A stretch of DNA of 9,684 nucleotides from Gemmatimonadota bacterium. GTDB taxonomy: Bacteria > Gemmatimonadota > Gemmatimonadetes > Gemmatimonadales > GWC2-71-9. The notes under the pieces are model-generated. The model was not told the origin of the DNA, made no database searches, and worked only from the letters and a program-made list of their open reading frames with translations. The translations under genes were made by a program, and so were the position numbers. The stretch spans positions 1 through 9,684 of the forward strand of contig JACPAP010000068.1 of assembly GCA_016180765.1 (NCBI GenBank), given 5' to 3'. Shown here piece after piece: positions 1 through 5,956 of this stretch; within the stretch, counting starts at the first letter, position 1, and the number at the start of each line of letters is the position of its first letter.

Positions 1-298
1 AGTCCGGCAGCTCGAGGGCGGTCGCCGCCAAGAGATCCGCTGTGGCGTGAGCTTCTCCGTCGGAGCGCCCGACATCCATGTCCTTGGTTGCGCGAGACCG
101 GGCGGGGAGCCGCAGGTCGAGGGCGACGGCACCCTTGAGAATCCACCTGCCGGGCGCGGCCTGAACCAGCCTGGCCAGGAGCCGGTCAAACACGACCTGC
201 TTCCTGAGCCGCGAGAGCGACCTCCCCGTCGTCTGAGCCCGTTGTCGGAGCCGTTCCTCCAGCGCAGCCCGGAGCGCCGCTGCCGTCTGGTACCTCAT
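1..298 (-). CDS. abiEii: AbiEii-type nucleotidyltransferase toxin, 3' end outside window
   Basis: This is the first 99 residues of a type IV toxin of the AbiEii family, a cytoplasmic nucleotidyltransferase; characterised relatives modify tRNA or otherwise block growth until held back by the AbiEi antitoxin. Seen here: a helical N-terminus, then FDRLLARL (residues 37-44), WILKGAVAL (52-60; the family's KGGxAL motif with the second Gly changed to Ala) and RATKDMD (69-75), whose two Asp residues are the expected metal-binding pair of the nucleotidyltransferase fold. The start ATG overlaps the antitoxin stop as ATGA, the usual translational coupling of abiE operons. The remaining two thirds, including the third acidic residue and the C-terminal lysine motif, lie beyond the left edge, so integrity cannot be judged. 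Confidence 0.86.
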   Translation of the reverse strand, partial: MRYQTAAALRAALEERLRQRAQTTGRSLSRLRKQVVFDRLLARLVQAAPGRWILKGAVALDLRLPARSRATKDMDVGRSDGEAHATADLLAATALELPD

Positions 299-906
299 GA
301 CGAAGCGGCCGCGTCGAGGGCTTGGTGGATGATTCGGGCTACCCATCCTCCGCGCTGACGCGCGACCCACTCCAGCTGCTGGGGCGTGACCATCCCTCGG
401 GCCAGGGCCCGCCGCGCCGCCGCCAGGATGTGCTCCGGGGACGTTCCCGCCGCCGCGGCGTCCGCGATGGACCTGGCTGGGGAGGTGATGCGGACACCCT
501 CGACCAGCGTCGTCTCGTCCCGTTCGGGGGGAACCTTGGCCGTATGCACATGGACGCCCGGCGCGGCAGGCCTGCCGCGACGCGTGCGCGGGACGGTCAG
601 GTGCACCTGGTCCGGAACCACGTCCGAGATTCCCAGCAGGTCGAGCGCGCTCTCGTGCGACACGACGGCCGTGTCTTTGCCGAACCAGAGCCATGCGCGG
701 AAGACCTCCTCTCGCGGGGATGAGGGATAGGCTCTCAGACGGTACAGCCCGCGCCCGACCCGAACGAATCGGCCGCTGGCTGCATGATGTGAGAGATTCG
801 CGCGGCTGAATCCGCACCGATGCGCTTGGCGCGCGGTGAAGTAGCCTCCCTGCTCCGAGGCGACCCCGAACAGGGCACCGTGGTCCGGCCTCCGCGTGTC
901 ATCCAT
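295..906 (-). CDS. abiEi: AbiEi family antitoxin / transcriptional repressor
   Basis: A 203-residue protein of the classic AbiEi family, the antitoxin of type IV toxin-antitoxin systems. In this family the protein does not bind the toxin directly and represses its own operon. Residues 8-60 form the N-terminal winged helix (GYFTARQAH, RANLSHHAASGRFVRVGRGLYRLRAYP in pieces). Residues 82-106 carry the family signature VSHESALDLLGIS ... VHLTVP, and 134-150 the 'VEGVRITSPARSIADA' block. Length matches the family. The ATG at 906 is chosen because the family homology begins just after it and a -10-like element lies 7 nt upstream; the frame stays open much further upstream (to 1902), but only because of the high GC content. 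The stop overlaps the toxin start by 4 nt. No Shine-Dalgarno sequence is visible, in keeping with a leaderless message. Confidence 0.88.
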   Translation of the reverse strand: MDDTRRPDHGALFGVASEQGGYFTARQAHRCGFSRANLSHHAASGRFVRVGRGLYRLRAYPSSPREEVFRAWLWFGKDTAVVSHESALDLLGISDVVPDQVHLTVPRTRRGRPAAPGVHVHTAKVPPERDETTLVEGVRITSPARSIADAAAAGTSPEHILAAARRALARGMVTPQQLEWVARQRGGWVARIIHQALDAAASS

Positions 907-913
907 AGGTAAA

Positions 914-942
914 GTAATAGTTGACAAATCGGTGACACGCAA
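914..942 (-). promoter_or_regulatory. Probable abiEi promoter (leaderless)
   Basis: Reading leftwards, TTGCGT (942-937) and TATTAC (919-914) are separated by 17 bp, and the -10 ends 7 nt before the ATG at 906. Transcription would begin at or next to the start codon. The hexamers are only partial matches to the sigma-70 consensus, so this is inference from spacing and from the similar arrangement at dinB and the sigma factor gene. Confidence 0.42.
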
Positions 943-954
943 GCTTATCACCGA
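929..954. promoter_or_regulatory. Inverted-repeat operator candidate for abiE
   Basis: TCGGTGA (929-935) and TCACCGA (948-954) form a perfect 7-bp inverted repeat with a 12-bp spacer. Seen from the abiEi gene one arm lies between the -35 and -10 elements and the other just upstream of the -35. AbiEi antitoxins are known to autorepress by binding inverted repeats in front of their own gene, so this is a plausible AbiEi site. A perfect TTGACA (921-926) on the plus strand overlaps the same segment and could belong to a rightward promoter, but no good -10 follows it. Confidence 0.45.
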
Positions 955-978
955 GCTGCCGCCCTCCATCAGTCTCGG

Positions 979-1278
979 GTGAACGCGTCCCCAGTCCACG
1001 TCCCGCCGCACCCCGGTCCAGACCTCCAAGTGCCCCACCACGATTCTCGTGCGGAGAGAGACGTGTCCTTCTGGGCAGCCGCCGGCGGCCAGTGGGTTCG
1101 AGACAGCGTGAACTTCCAGGGTGCACGCGAAGAGACGGCGGGACCGTGGTTTGGCGGGACGGCGGAGCTCAAACTCGGCCCCGTGGTGTTGGGCGGCGGG
1201 GGGTTCAGAGGGACGCCTCAGCCAACAGGCAGGGGGTTCGCCTTCGAGCGTACGGGGAGCGAGGCATTCCTTGTCTAA
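979..1278 (+). other. Inter-module spacer with a weak ORF, possibly a beta-barrel gene remnant
   Basis: The 907-1327 spacer between the two toxin-antitoxin modules contains no confident gene. One GTG-started frame of 99 codons stands out slightly: its second half (VSFWAAAGGQW, then FGGTAELKLGPVVLGGGGF) has the alternating polar/hydrophobic pattern of outer-membrane beta-strands and could be a shred of a barrel protein. The first 30 residues look like random translation. There is no signal peptide, no clear ribosome binding site and no full domain, so a non-coding spacer is equally likely. Confidence 0.2.
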
Positions 1279-1280
1279 TC

Positions 1281-1317
1281 GTTTGCTATTACGTAGATTG
1301 TTTGCTGTATAGCAAAC
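1281..1317. promoter_or_regulatory. GTTTGCT repeat cluster: operator/promoter candidate of second module
   Basis: GTTTGCTAT (1281-1289) has a perfect 9-bp inverted partner ATAGCAAAC (1309-1317), and a further direct copy GTTTGCTGT sits at 1300-1308. The second and third copies make a compact hairpin-like palindrome (GTTTGCT, 4-nt loop, AGCAAAC). The cluster is an AT-rich island ending 10 nt before the GTG start of the winged-helix antitoxin gene. Three copies of one half-site in this position suggest a binding site for that protein. TGTATA (1306-1311) or TATAGC (1308-1313) could serve as -10 with TTGCTA (1283-1288) as -35; neither is strong. Confidence 0.55.
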
Positions 1318-1327
1318 GGACTTACAT

Positions 1328-2383
1328 GTGTCAAACATCAGGGAAGGGCAGGCCATCAGGCAGGCGGCGCGGGCGCTGGAGCAGGCTCTGGGCCCAGGGA
1401 CCGCCGTCGTGCTTCCCGACGGTGAACCTGACGAACCACGTTCCCCAACCTGGGCCACGATCCGGACTGGCGACCAAACGGAGATGCAACGGGTTGCCCT
1501 GGCCCTTTGGGACGGGGCGGCGAAAGACCCTTTCGCCTCCAATGTCGTGTGGGTACTGCCTGACCTTCCCAAGACAGTGGTAGGCAATCTCAGAGTTGGT
1601 GGCGCGAACTTCGTAGACCTACGAAGAGGATGGGTCCGGCTTCGTGCGCCAGGCTTGCTTGTCGATCGCATGGACGTGACAGTCCCGGCTAGAACGCCCA
1701 GTAACCGTCCCCTTGCGAACCCGTTTGGTGACCGCGCCTCGCTGGTCGCCCGCGTACTTGCAGGCGATCCGGGCAAGATCTGGGGCACTCGCGAGCTGGC
1801 AGTAGCCGCGCACGTGAGCACGATGACGGCGTCGCATGTCGTACGCAGGCTCGAACAGGCCAATGTCGTATTGGTCGAGAAGGCCGGAAAGGCGAGACGC
1901 ATCTATCTGAAGAGCGTCGAGTCGTTGATAATGGCGTGGTCCAGGTACTACGACTGGAGCGCCAACCGGCTGACGACCTACTCGGTCCCCATGGGAGACC
2001 CTGAGCGATTCCTACGGCGCCTGCCAAACGCGCTTAGTGGTTACCGCTGGGCCCTCACGATGCACGCTGCGGCCGCGCTGCTCGCTCCGATTGCGACGTG
2101 GAGCAAGGTCCACGTCTACGTCGATATCCAGGAGAGAGAAGCCCTGCAGTCAATGGCGAGCGCCTTGGGCTGGGCGGAGGCTTCCGACGGCCGGCTGGTG
2201 ATTGCGCAGCCGTCCTACAAGGAGTCCGTCTGGTTCGGAGTGCGACAAGTCGATAGTCTGCCGGTCGTCAGCAACGTGCAACTGCTTCTGGATTTGTGGG
2301 ATTACCCGGACCGGGGGAGGGAGCAGGCGCTGCACCTGCTCAACGTCCAGGCCCGCACAGCCCCAAGCCGGAACAACGGGTGA
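1328..2383 (+). CDS. Winged-helix AbiEi-family antitoxin (COG4861-like)
   Basis: A 351-residue protein resembling the long AbiEi-like antitoxins that pair with nucleotidyltransferase toxins, unlike the short AbiEi encoded at 295-906. Residues 1-130 form an N-terminal domain with 'GGANFVDLRRGWVRL' around 91-105, comparable to the GxGYxDLxGN block of this family. Residues 135-195 are a winged helix (WGTRELAVAAHVSTMTASHVVRRLEQANVV). Residues 238-337 form the C-terminal domain, ending in 'SNVQLLLDLWDYPDRGREQALHLL', a strong family hallmark. The probable role is DNA-binding repressor and antitoxin to the next gene. The start is GTG at 1328, because ATG at 1326 is in another frame; there is no clear Shine-Dalgarno. 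The toxin gene follows after 9 nt. The family assignment is from recalled motifs, not from a search. Confidence 0.76.
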   Translation: MSNIREGQAIRQAARALEQALGPGTAVVLPDGEPDEPRSPTWATIRTGDQTEMQRVALALWDGAAKDPFASNVVWVLPDLPKTVVGNLRVGGANFVDLRRGWVRLRAPGLLVDRMDVTVPARTPSNRPLANPFGDRASLVARVLAGDPGKIWGTRELAVAAHVSTMTASHVVRRLEQANVVLVEKAGKARRIYLKSVESLIMAWSRYYDWSANRLTTYSVPMGDPERFLRRLPNALSGYRWALTMHAAAALLAPIATWSKVHVYVDIQEREALQSMASALGWAEASDGRLVIAQPSYKESVWFGVRQVDSLPVVSNVQLLLDLWDYPDRGREQALHLLNVQARTAPSRNNG

Positions 2384-2392
2384 CTCATCCTC

Positions 2393-3124
2393 ATGCCGGC
2401 GCGGTCAGCCGTTTCTCGCACCACGGAGCTCGATGTCCTGGTTCAACCGGAGCTGCCTGGCTCTGGACGACCATCGATCTCCGACCTGCTGCGGCAGCAC
2501 GGATTCGAGCCGGTTGATTCAGGGCCGTCGTTCTCGATCTGGCAGAGCAAGGAAAGGGAAGGAGCCGCCCTCGAGTTTCTCATGCCCCTAAGAGGACCCC
2601 ACAGGAACATTGGCCGAGTCGGGGCAGTCCGGGGTCAGGAACAACTGGGAGCAGTTGAGTTGCCAGACTTGGAGTTTCTTCGCCAGTCCGCCGTTCGACT
2701 ACCCATCGAGATTCGGAGTCCAGCCGGGGGACTCGTGAGAGTCGATGTCAACGTGCCCCAACTGGGAGCGTTCCTGGTGAGCAGGGGCGCAATCTTCCAG
2801 CAGCGGCGAGGTCCCGCAGGAAAACGGAAGGCGGGCAAGGACCTCCTCTACATCCACGATGTTCTCGCAGGTGGTTCTGACGTGGCTGCGCAGGTGCAAC
2901 GGGACGTTCGCACCCTGGTTGGCGAGTCGCGTGCAGGGCGGGACTACGTCGCCTACGCGGCGAACCATGTGACCCTGGGACTCCGCAACAACCACTCGGC
3001 GATTGACGAAGCCGCGTTAATGTTGAACGAACGCGAGGGCATCAGCATCGATGGGGCACGAGCGGCGATCAGAGGATTCCTTACGGATTTCATGGAGATG
3101 CTTCGTGAGGTGTTGGGCGAGTAG
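2393..3124 (+). CDS. Nucleotidyltransferase-like toxin of second module, N-terminus apparently short
   Basis: A 243-residue nucleotidyltransferase-fold protein, the likely toxin partner of the preceding antitoxin. SRTTELDVLV (8-17) corresponds to the TxDxD metal-binding strand, with Glu in place of the first Asp. AALEFLMPLRG (58-68) is the region of the third acidic residue, and KRKAGKDLLYIHDVL (144-158) is the conserved basic/KD helix seen in this family. Relatives normally carry some 30 more residues before the TxDxD strand, including a G(G/S)xAL nucleotide-binding turn; here only seven residues precede it. The gene cannot be extended, because it lies in the same frame as the antitoxin, whose TGA is three codons upstream. 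Either a 5' deletion removed the turn or this subfamily differs. There is no strong ribosome binding site, so coupling to the upstream gene is likely. Confidence 0.66.
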   Translation: MPARSAVSRTTELDVLVQPELPGSGRPSISDLLRQHGFEPVDSGPSFSIWQSKEREGAALEFLMPLRGPHRNIGRVGAVRGQEQLGAVELPDLEFLRQSAVRLPIEIRSPAGGLVRVDVNVPQLGAFLVSRGAIFQQRRGPAGKRKAGKDLLYIHDVLAGGSDVAAQVQRDVRTLVGESRAGRDYVAYAANHVTLGLRNNHSAIDEAALMLNEREGISIDGARAAIRGFLTDFMEMLREVLGE

Positions 3125-3128
3125 CCCG

Positions 3129-3450
3129 TCAAATAGACCGCACCCCCATCGTCACGACGTCGTCCACTCTTACCGTCTCCTGCGTCATGAACGGCTCCCC
3201 ATACGCCGCCCGGATCAGGCTGCCATAGTGCGCGTTCTGGACGCGGATCAGCTCCACCACGACCCGCCGCGTCTCGTCGGTGTTGTGCAAATGCGCGTCC
3301 GGGAGCTCGGCGTTCACCCGCGTCGTCACACCCATGACTTTGGCCGCGGCCTCGATTTCCTTGGCACGCGTGGCCGCGTCGCCCCGAGTGCCGGTCTTGC
3401 CCCCGTGAGGTCCACGATGCCGGTCACACTGGCCGCTTCCCGGTCCCCCG
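3129..3450 (-). pseudogene. bshB1: Remnant of BshB1-type (PIG-L/LmbE) deacetylase
   Basis: Broken relative of BshB1, the zinc N-acetylglucosaminyl-malate deacetylase of bacillithiol synthesis. Reading leftwards, GIVDLT (3421-3404) is followed in another frame by GKTGTRGDAATRAKEIEAA and then VMGVTTR, AELPDAHLHNTDETRR and VVVELIR; this matches the family's 'GIVDLTRGExGTRG...RxxE...LGV...LPDxxL.N' segment once a single missing base near 3404 is restored. The text then jumps from ELIR straight to NAHYGSLIRAAYGEPF, which is the family's C-terminal tail. Some 100 residues, including the HPDH catalytic region, are missing from the middle, and the N-terminal AHPDD zinc motif is missing too. The remnant stops at 3129, 4 bp from the convergent toxin gene, and its upstream end abuts the sigma factor promoter. 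It cannot encode an active enzyme. Confidence 0.77.
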
Positions 3451-3465
3451 GCCCCCGACTATCCT
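3437..3465 (+). promoter_or_regulatory. Possible promoter of ECF sigma factor gene (leaderless)
   Basis: TATCCT (3460-3465) ends 7 nt before the ATG at 3473, and TTCCCG (3437-3442) lies 17 bp further upstream. Each hexamer is only a half match to consensus. The geometry is the same as at abiEi and dinB, which is the main argument for it. Confidence 0.33.
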
Positions 3466-3472
3466 GTAGGTG

Positions 3473-4433
3473 ATGACCTCGGCGGCCCTCCTCGAGCAGT
3501 ACCGCCCGGCCCTCACCGGCCACTGCTACTGCATGCTCGGCTCCGTGGTGGACGCCGAGGATGCGGTGCAGGAGGCGATGCTGCGCGCGTGGAAAGGCCT
3601 GGACGGCTTACAGGAGCAGTCGTCACTCAAGACCTGGCTGTACCGCATCGCTACCAACGTCTGCCTGGACGCCCTCGCTTCCCATAAGCGCCAGCGGGTC
3701 CACCCGGTCGCGGTCTGCGATGTGCCTGCCGAGGTCAAGGACGGCATGGCCCTGCCGCAGCGCCCCCCGGAGGACTGGGATCGAGCCCATCCCGGATGCG
3801 ATGGGCCTGCCGGCCGCCGAGCACAGCGATCCGGAAGAGCGCGCCATTCTGCGCGAGAGCATCCGCCTCGCCTTCGTCGCCGCCCTGCAATGCCTGCCGC
3901 CGCGCCAGCGCGCGGTGCTGCTGCTCACCCAGGTGCTCAACTGGTCGGCGGCCGAGACCGCGCAGAGCCTGGATATGAGCGTGGCCGCCGTGAACAGCGC
4001 CCTCCAACGCGCCCGCGCCACGCTGGAGGCCCGCAACCCGGCCGTGGTGCCGCGGGCGCTTTCCGAGGCGCAGCGCCAGCTCCTCGCCCGCTATGTCGAG
4101 GCGTTCGAGCGGTACGACGTGGATGCCCTGACCCAGCTGCTGCACGAGGAAGTGACCATGGCCATGCCGCCCGACGACATGTGGCTCCAGGGTCCCGCCT
4201 CGGTGGCCAAGTGGTTCCTCAGCTTCGGGATCGGGGGCAGGGGCTCGCGGCTGGTGCCGGTGGACGCGTGCGGCGGCACGCCGGCGTTCGCCCAGTATCG
4301 CGACGGCGGGGCCACGCCCTGGGCGCTCATCCTGCTGGATCTCCGCGCCCATCGCATCGCGGCGATGACCTCATTCCTGGACGTGGAAACCCTGTTTCCC
4401 CGCTTCGGGCTTCCCACGCGGCTGGCAACATAG
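3473..4433 (+). pseudogene. ECF sigma factor with SnoaL-like C-terminus (SigX5 type), frameshifted
   Basis: RNA polymerase sigma factor of the extracytoplasmic-function group with a C-terminal NTF2/SnoaL-like domain (SigX5 type, TIGR02960). Sigma-2 occupies about residues 8-70 (DAEDAVQEAMLRAWKGL, SLKTWLYRIATNVCLDAL). The reading frame breaks at residue 102, inside the sigma-2/sigma-4 linker: after PPEDW one extra G in the GGG at 3777-3779 shifts the frame, and IEPIPDAMGLP continues in the next frame. Sigma-4 follows at about 125-185 (LPPRQRAVLLLTQVLNWSAAETAQ, SLDMSVAAVNSALQRARATL). The SnoaL-like domain (RYVEAFERYDVDALTQLLHEEV ... FPRFGLP) completes the protein. With one G removed the gene encodes 319 residues, normal for the family. 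As written, the first frame runs on to 4609 and lacks sigma-4. Either a sequencing indel or a very recent mutation. ATG 3473 is preferred over GTG 3470. Confidence 0.86.
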
Positions 4434-4607
4434 TTGGTGTCACACACTGTTGCCGGAGAGCTCGGCGGGATCACTCCCATGGCAGCCGCGAGAGATTCCA
4501 TTTTTGCAATACGTTCGCTCTTTGGGGGGACATGATGGAGGAGTCAGCTGGCCCCCTGGGTACCCCGGAGCTGCGGTTCCTGGAAGAGCCGGCAGCGCCC
4601 GACCGGT

Positions 4608-4614
4608 GAAAGGA
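4608..4614 (+). promoter_or_regulatory. Ribosome binding site of first VOC gene
   Basis: GAAAGGA lies 8 nt before the ATG at 4623, one of the clearest Shine-Dalgarno sequences in the window, and it fixes that start. The 4434-4607 interval upstream holds nothing recognised except a 25-codon frame starting MMEESAG, which I do not consider a gene. Confidence 0.55.
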
Positions 4615-4622
4615 CCGCCCCT

Positions 4623-4990
4623 ATGTCCCATGCAGACGCGGCCGCGCACGAGCACCATGCGATCGACTACATCGAGATCACGGTCACGGACGTTGCCGAA
4701 GCGAAGCGCTTCTACGGCGCCGCGTTTGGGTGGGCGTTCAACGATTATGGTCCAGACGACGCCGGCATCCGGGGGCAGGGTCGCGAGGTAGGCGGCTTTC
4801 GCAGGACGCGAAGGTTCGCGGGGGAGGTCCCCTCGTCGTCCTCTATTCGCGGACCCTGGATGACACCATGGCGAAGGTCAGGAAGGCTGGCGGTCACATC
4901 GTGAAAGAGCCGTTCACCTTCCCGGGTGGCCGTCGCTTCCACTTCGGCGATCCCAGCGGCAACGAGCTGGCGGTGTGGTCGGACGCGTAG
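4623..4990 (+). pseudogene. VOC (glyoxalase-fold) family protein, single-base frameshift
   Basis: Small protein of the vicinal oxygen chelate family (glyoxalase/bleomycin-resistance fold); the substrate is unknown. The first frame gives HHAIDYIEITVTDVAEAKRFY, GAAFGWAFNDYGPD, AGIRGQGREVGG. After residue 58 it loses the family, which resumes in another frame with DAKVRGGGPLVVLYS, TMAKVRKAGGHIVKEPF and FPGGRRFHFGDPSGNELAVWSD. Inserting one base after position 4796 joins both halves into a normal 122-residue protein, the usual size. As written, no single frame encodes the whole fold, so the gene is broken or there is a sequencing indel. It lies downstream of the sigma factor gene and before a second VOC gene, an arrangement often seen around SigX5-type sigma factors. 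Confidence 0.86.
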
Positions 4991-5116
4991 ACCTCCGCGT
5001 GAGCTGACAATTGACGCGGTAATGACTTACGGTCCCGTCGCAACGGATCGCCGGGCGGACCGATGAGTTTCAGCCGGACCGGGGGTCTAACCAGGCGAAG
5101 ACACTCGGAGACGCTC

Positions 5117-5956
5117 ATGACCACGACTCAGGCCACCACGCCCACCATCACCAACGCCGGCACCAAGCCGGCCGTGCGGCACAAGCTGTTCGTCAACATC
5201 CCCGTGAGCGACCTCCAGCGATCGATCCGGTTCTTCGAGGCGCTGGGCTTCCGGTTCAACCGGCAATTCACCGACGCCACCGCCGCCTGCATGCTGGTGG
5301 GCGACGACGCGTACTTCATGCTGCTCGTGCGGGACCGGTTCAAGGAGTTCAGCAAGCGCGCCGTGGGCGACCCGCGAACGGAAACCAACGCCCTGTTCGC
5401 CATCAGCGTCGGCAGCAAGACCGACGTGGATACCGTGGTCCGGAAGGCGGTCGCGGCTGGCGGCTCGCACGCCGCCGATCCCCAGGATCACGGGTTCATG
5501 TACCAGTGGAGCTTCTACGATCTCGACGGGCACCACTGGGAAGTGTTCTGGATGGATGGGCTCTCGTGGCAGGTGGTGCCGCCCATGGACGAGTTTTTCA
5601 AGCGGGACGAGCGCTCGGCGGGCGCGGAGCGCGCCATGAATGCCATGCTCCAGATGAAAAAGATCGATCTCGCGGCGCTCAAGCGAGCCGGGCCCACTCC
5701 GTGGATATCCGCCAGCCTGAACTGCCGCATGAACTCGAGCTCGCGACCGGCCTCCACCACGTGCACGCCGCTCCCGCCGCTTCCCGGCATGGGCTTGGCG
5801 ACGCCCGCGGCCAGCTTGGCCACCACCCGGGACGTGCCGCCGCCGACCGACACCGTGAGGCCGGTGGCCCGGAGCATCGCCTGGCGGAGGCGCCGCGCGG
5901 TTTCGGCGAGCGGCTCGTCGTGGTACAGCCGCTCCGTTCCGCTCATGTCCAGGTAG
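5117..5956 (+). CDS. Chimeric VOC family protein with PhnB-like tail and readthrough 3' end
   Basis: The ATG at 5117 is preceded by GGAG (5107-5110) at 6 nt, so it is preferred over the longer frame from 5063. Residues 22-147 are a VOC domain (KLFVNIPVSDLQRSIRFFEALGF, CMLVGDDAYFMLLV, SFYDLDGHHWEVFWMD). Residues 148-191 (GLSWQVVPPM ... ERAMNAMLQMKKIDLAALKRA) instead resemble the extreme C-terminus of PhnB/3-demethylubiquinone-methyltransferase-like VOC proteins, whose own VOC domain is absent, suggesting an in-frame deletion fusion of two neighbouring genes. Residues 192-279 are translated from the antisense of dinB and resemble nothing; a native end would come a few residues after ALKRA. The VOC part could still fold. 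Substrate unknown. Confidence 0.74.
   Translation: MTTTQATTPTITNAGTKPAVRHKLFVNIPVSDLQRSIRFFEALGFRFNRQFTDATAACMLVGDDAYFMLLVRDRFKEFSKRAVGDPRTETNALFAISVGSKTDVDTVVRKAVAAGGSHAADPQDHGFMYQWSFYDLDGHHWEVFWMDGLSWQVVPPMDEFFKRDERSAGAERAMNAMLQMKKIDLAALKRAGPTPWISASLNCRMNSSSRPASTTCTPLPPLPGMGLATPAASLATTRDVPPPTDTVRPVARSIAWRRRRAVSASGSSWYSRSVPLMSR

Noticed and set aside
1281..1317. CRISPR-like or attachment-site repeat
   Set aside because: Only three short half-sites within 37 bp and no spacer-length periodicity; their place before a start codon fits an operator better.
1092..1583. Plus-strand 163-codon frame overlapping the start of the second antitoxin
   Set aside because: It is a frame-shifted shadow of the spacer and the antitoxin gene with arginine-rich, low-information sequence.
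907..1902. Upstream extension of the abiEi frame on the minus strand to give a 535-residue protein
   Set aside because: The extension is antisense to the second antitoxin gene and the spacer, shows no domain, and AbiEi proteins are about 200 residues; the frame is open only because of high GC content.
3473..4433. Programmed frameshift in the sigma factor gene
   Set aside because: The site is a plain GGG in a GC-rich context without a slippery heptamer or obvious stimulatory hairpin; a sequencing indel or mutation is more likely.
5004..5032. Promoter before the second VOC gene (CTGACA or TTGACG with a TTACGG-like -10)
   Set aside because: The -35-like sequences are good but no acceptable -10 lies at the proper distance, so I did not list it as a feature.
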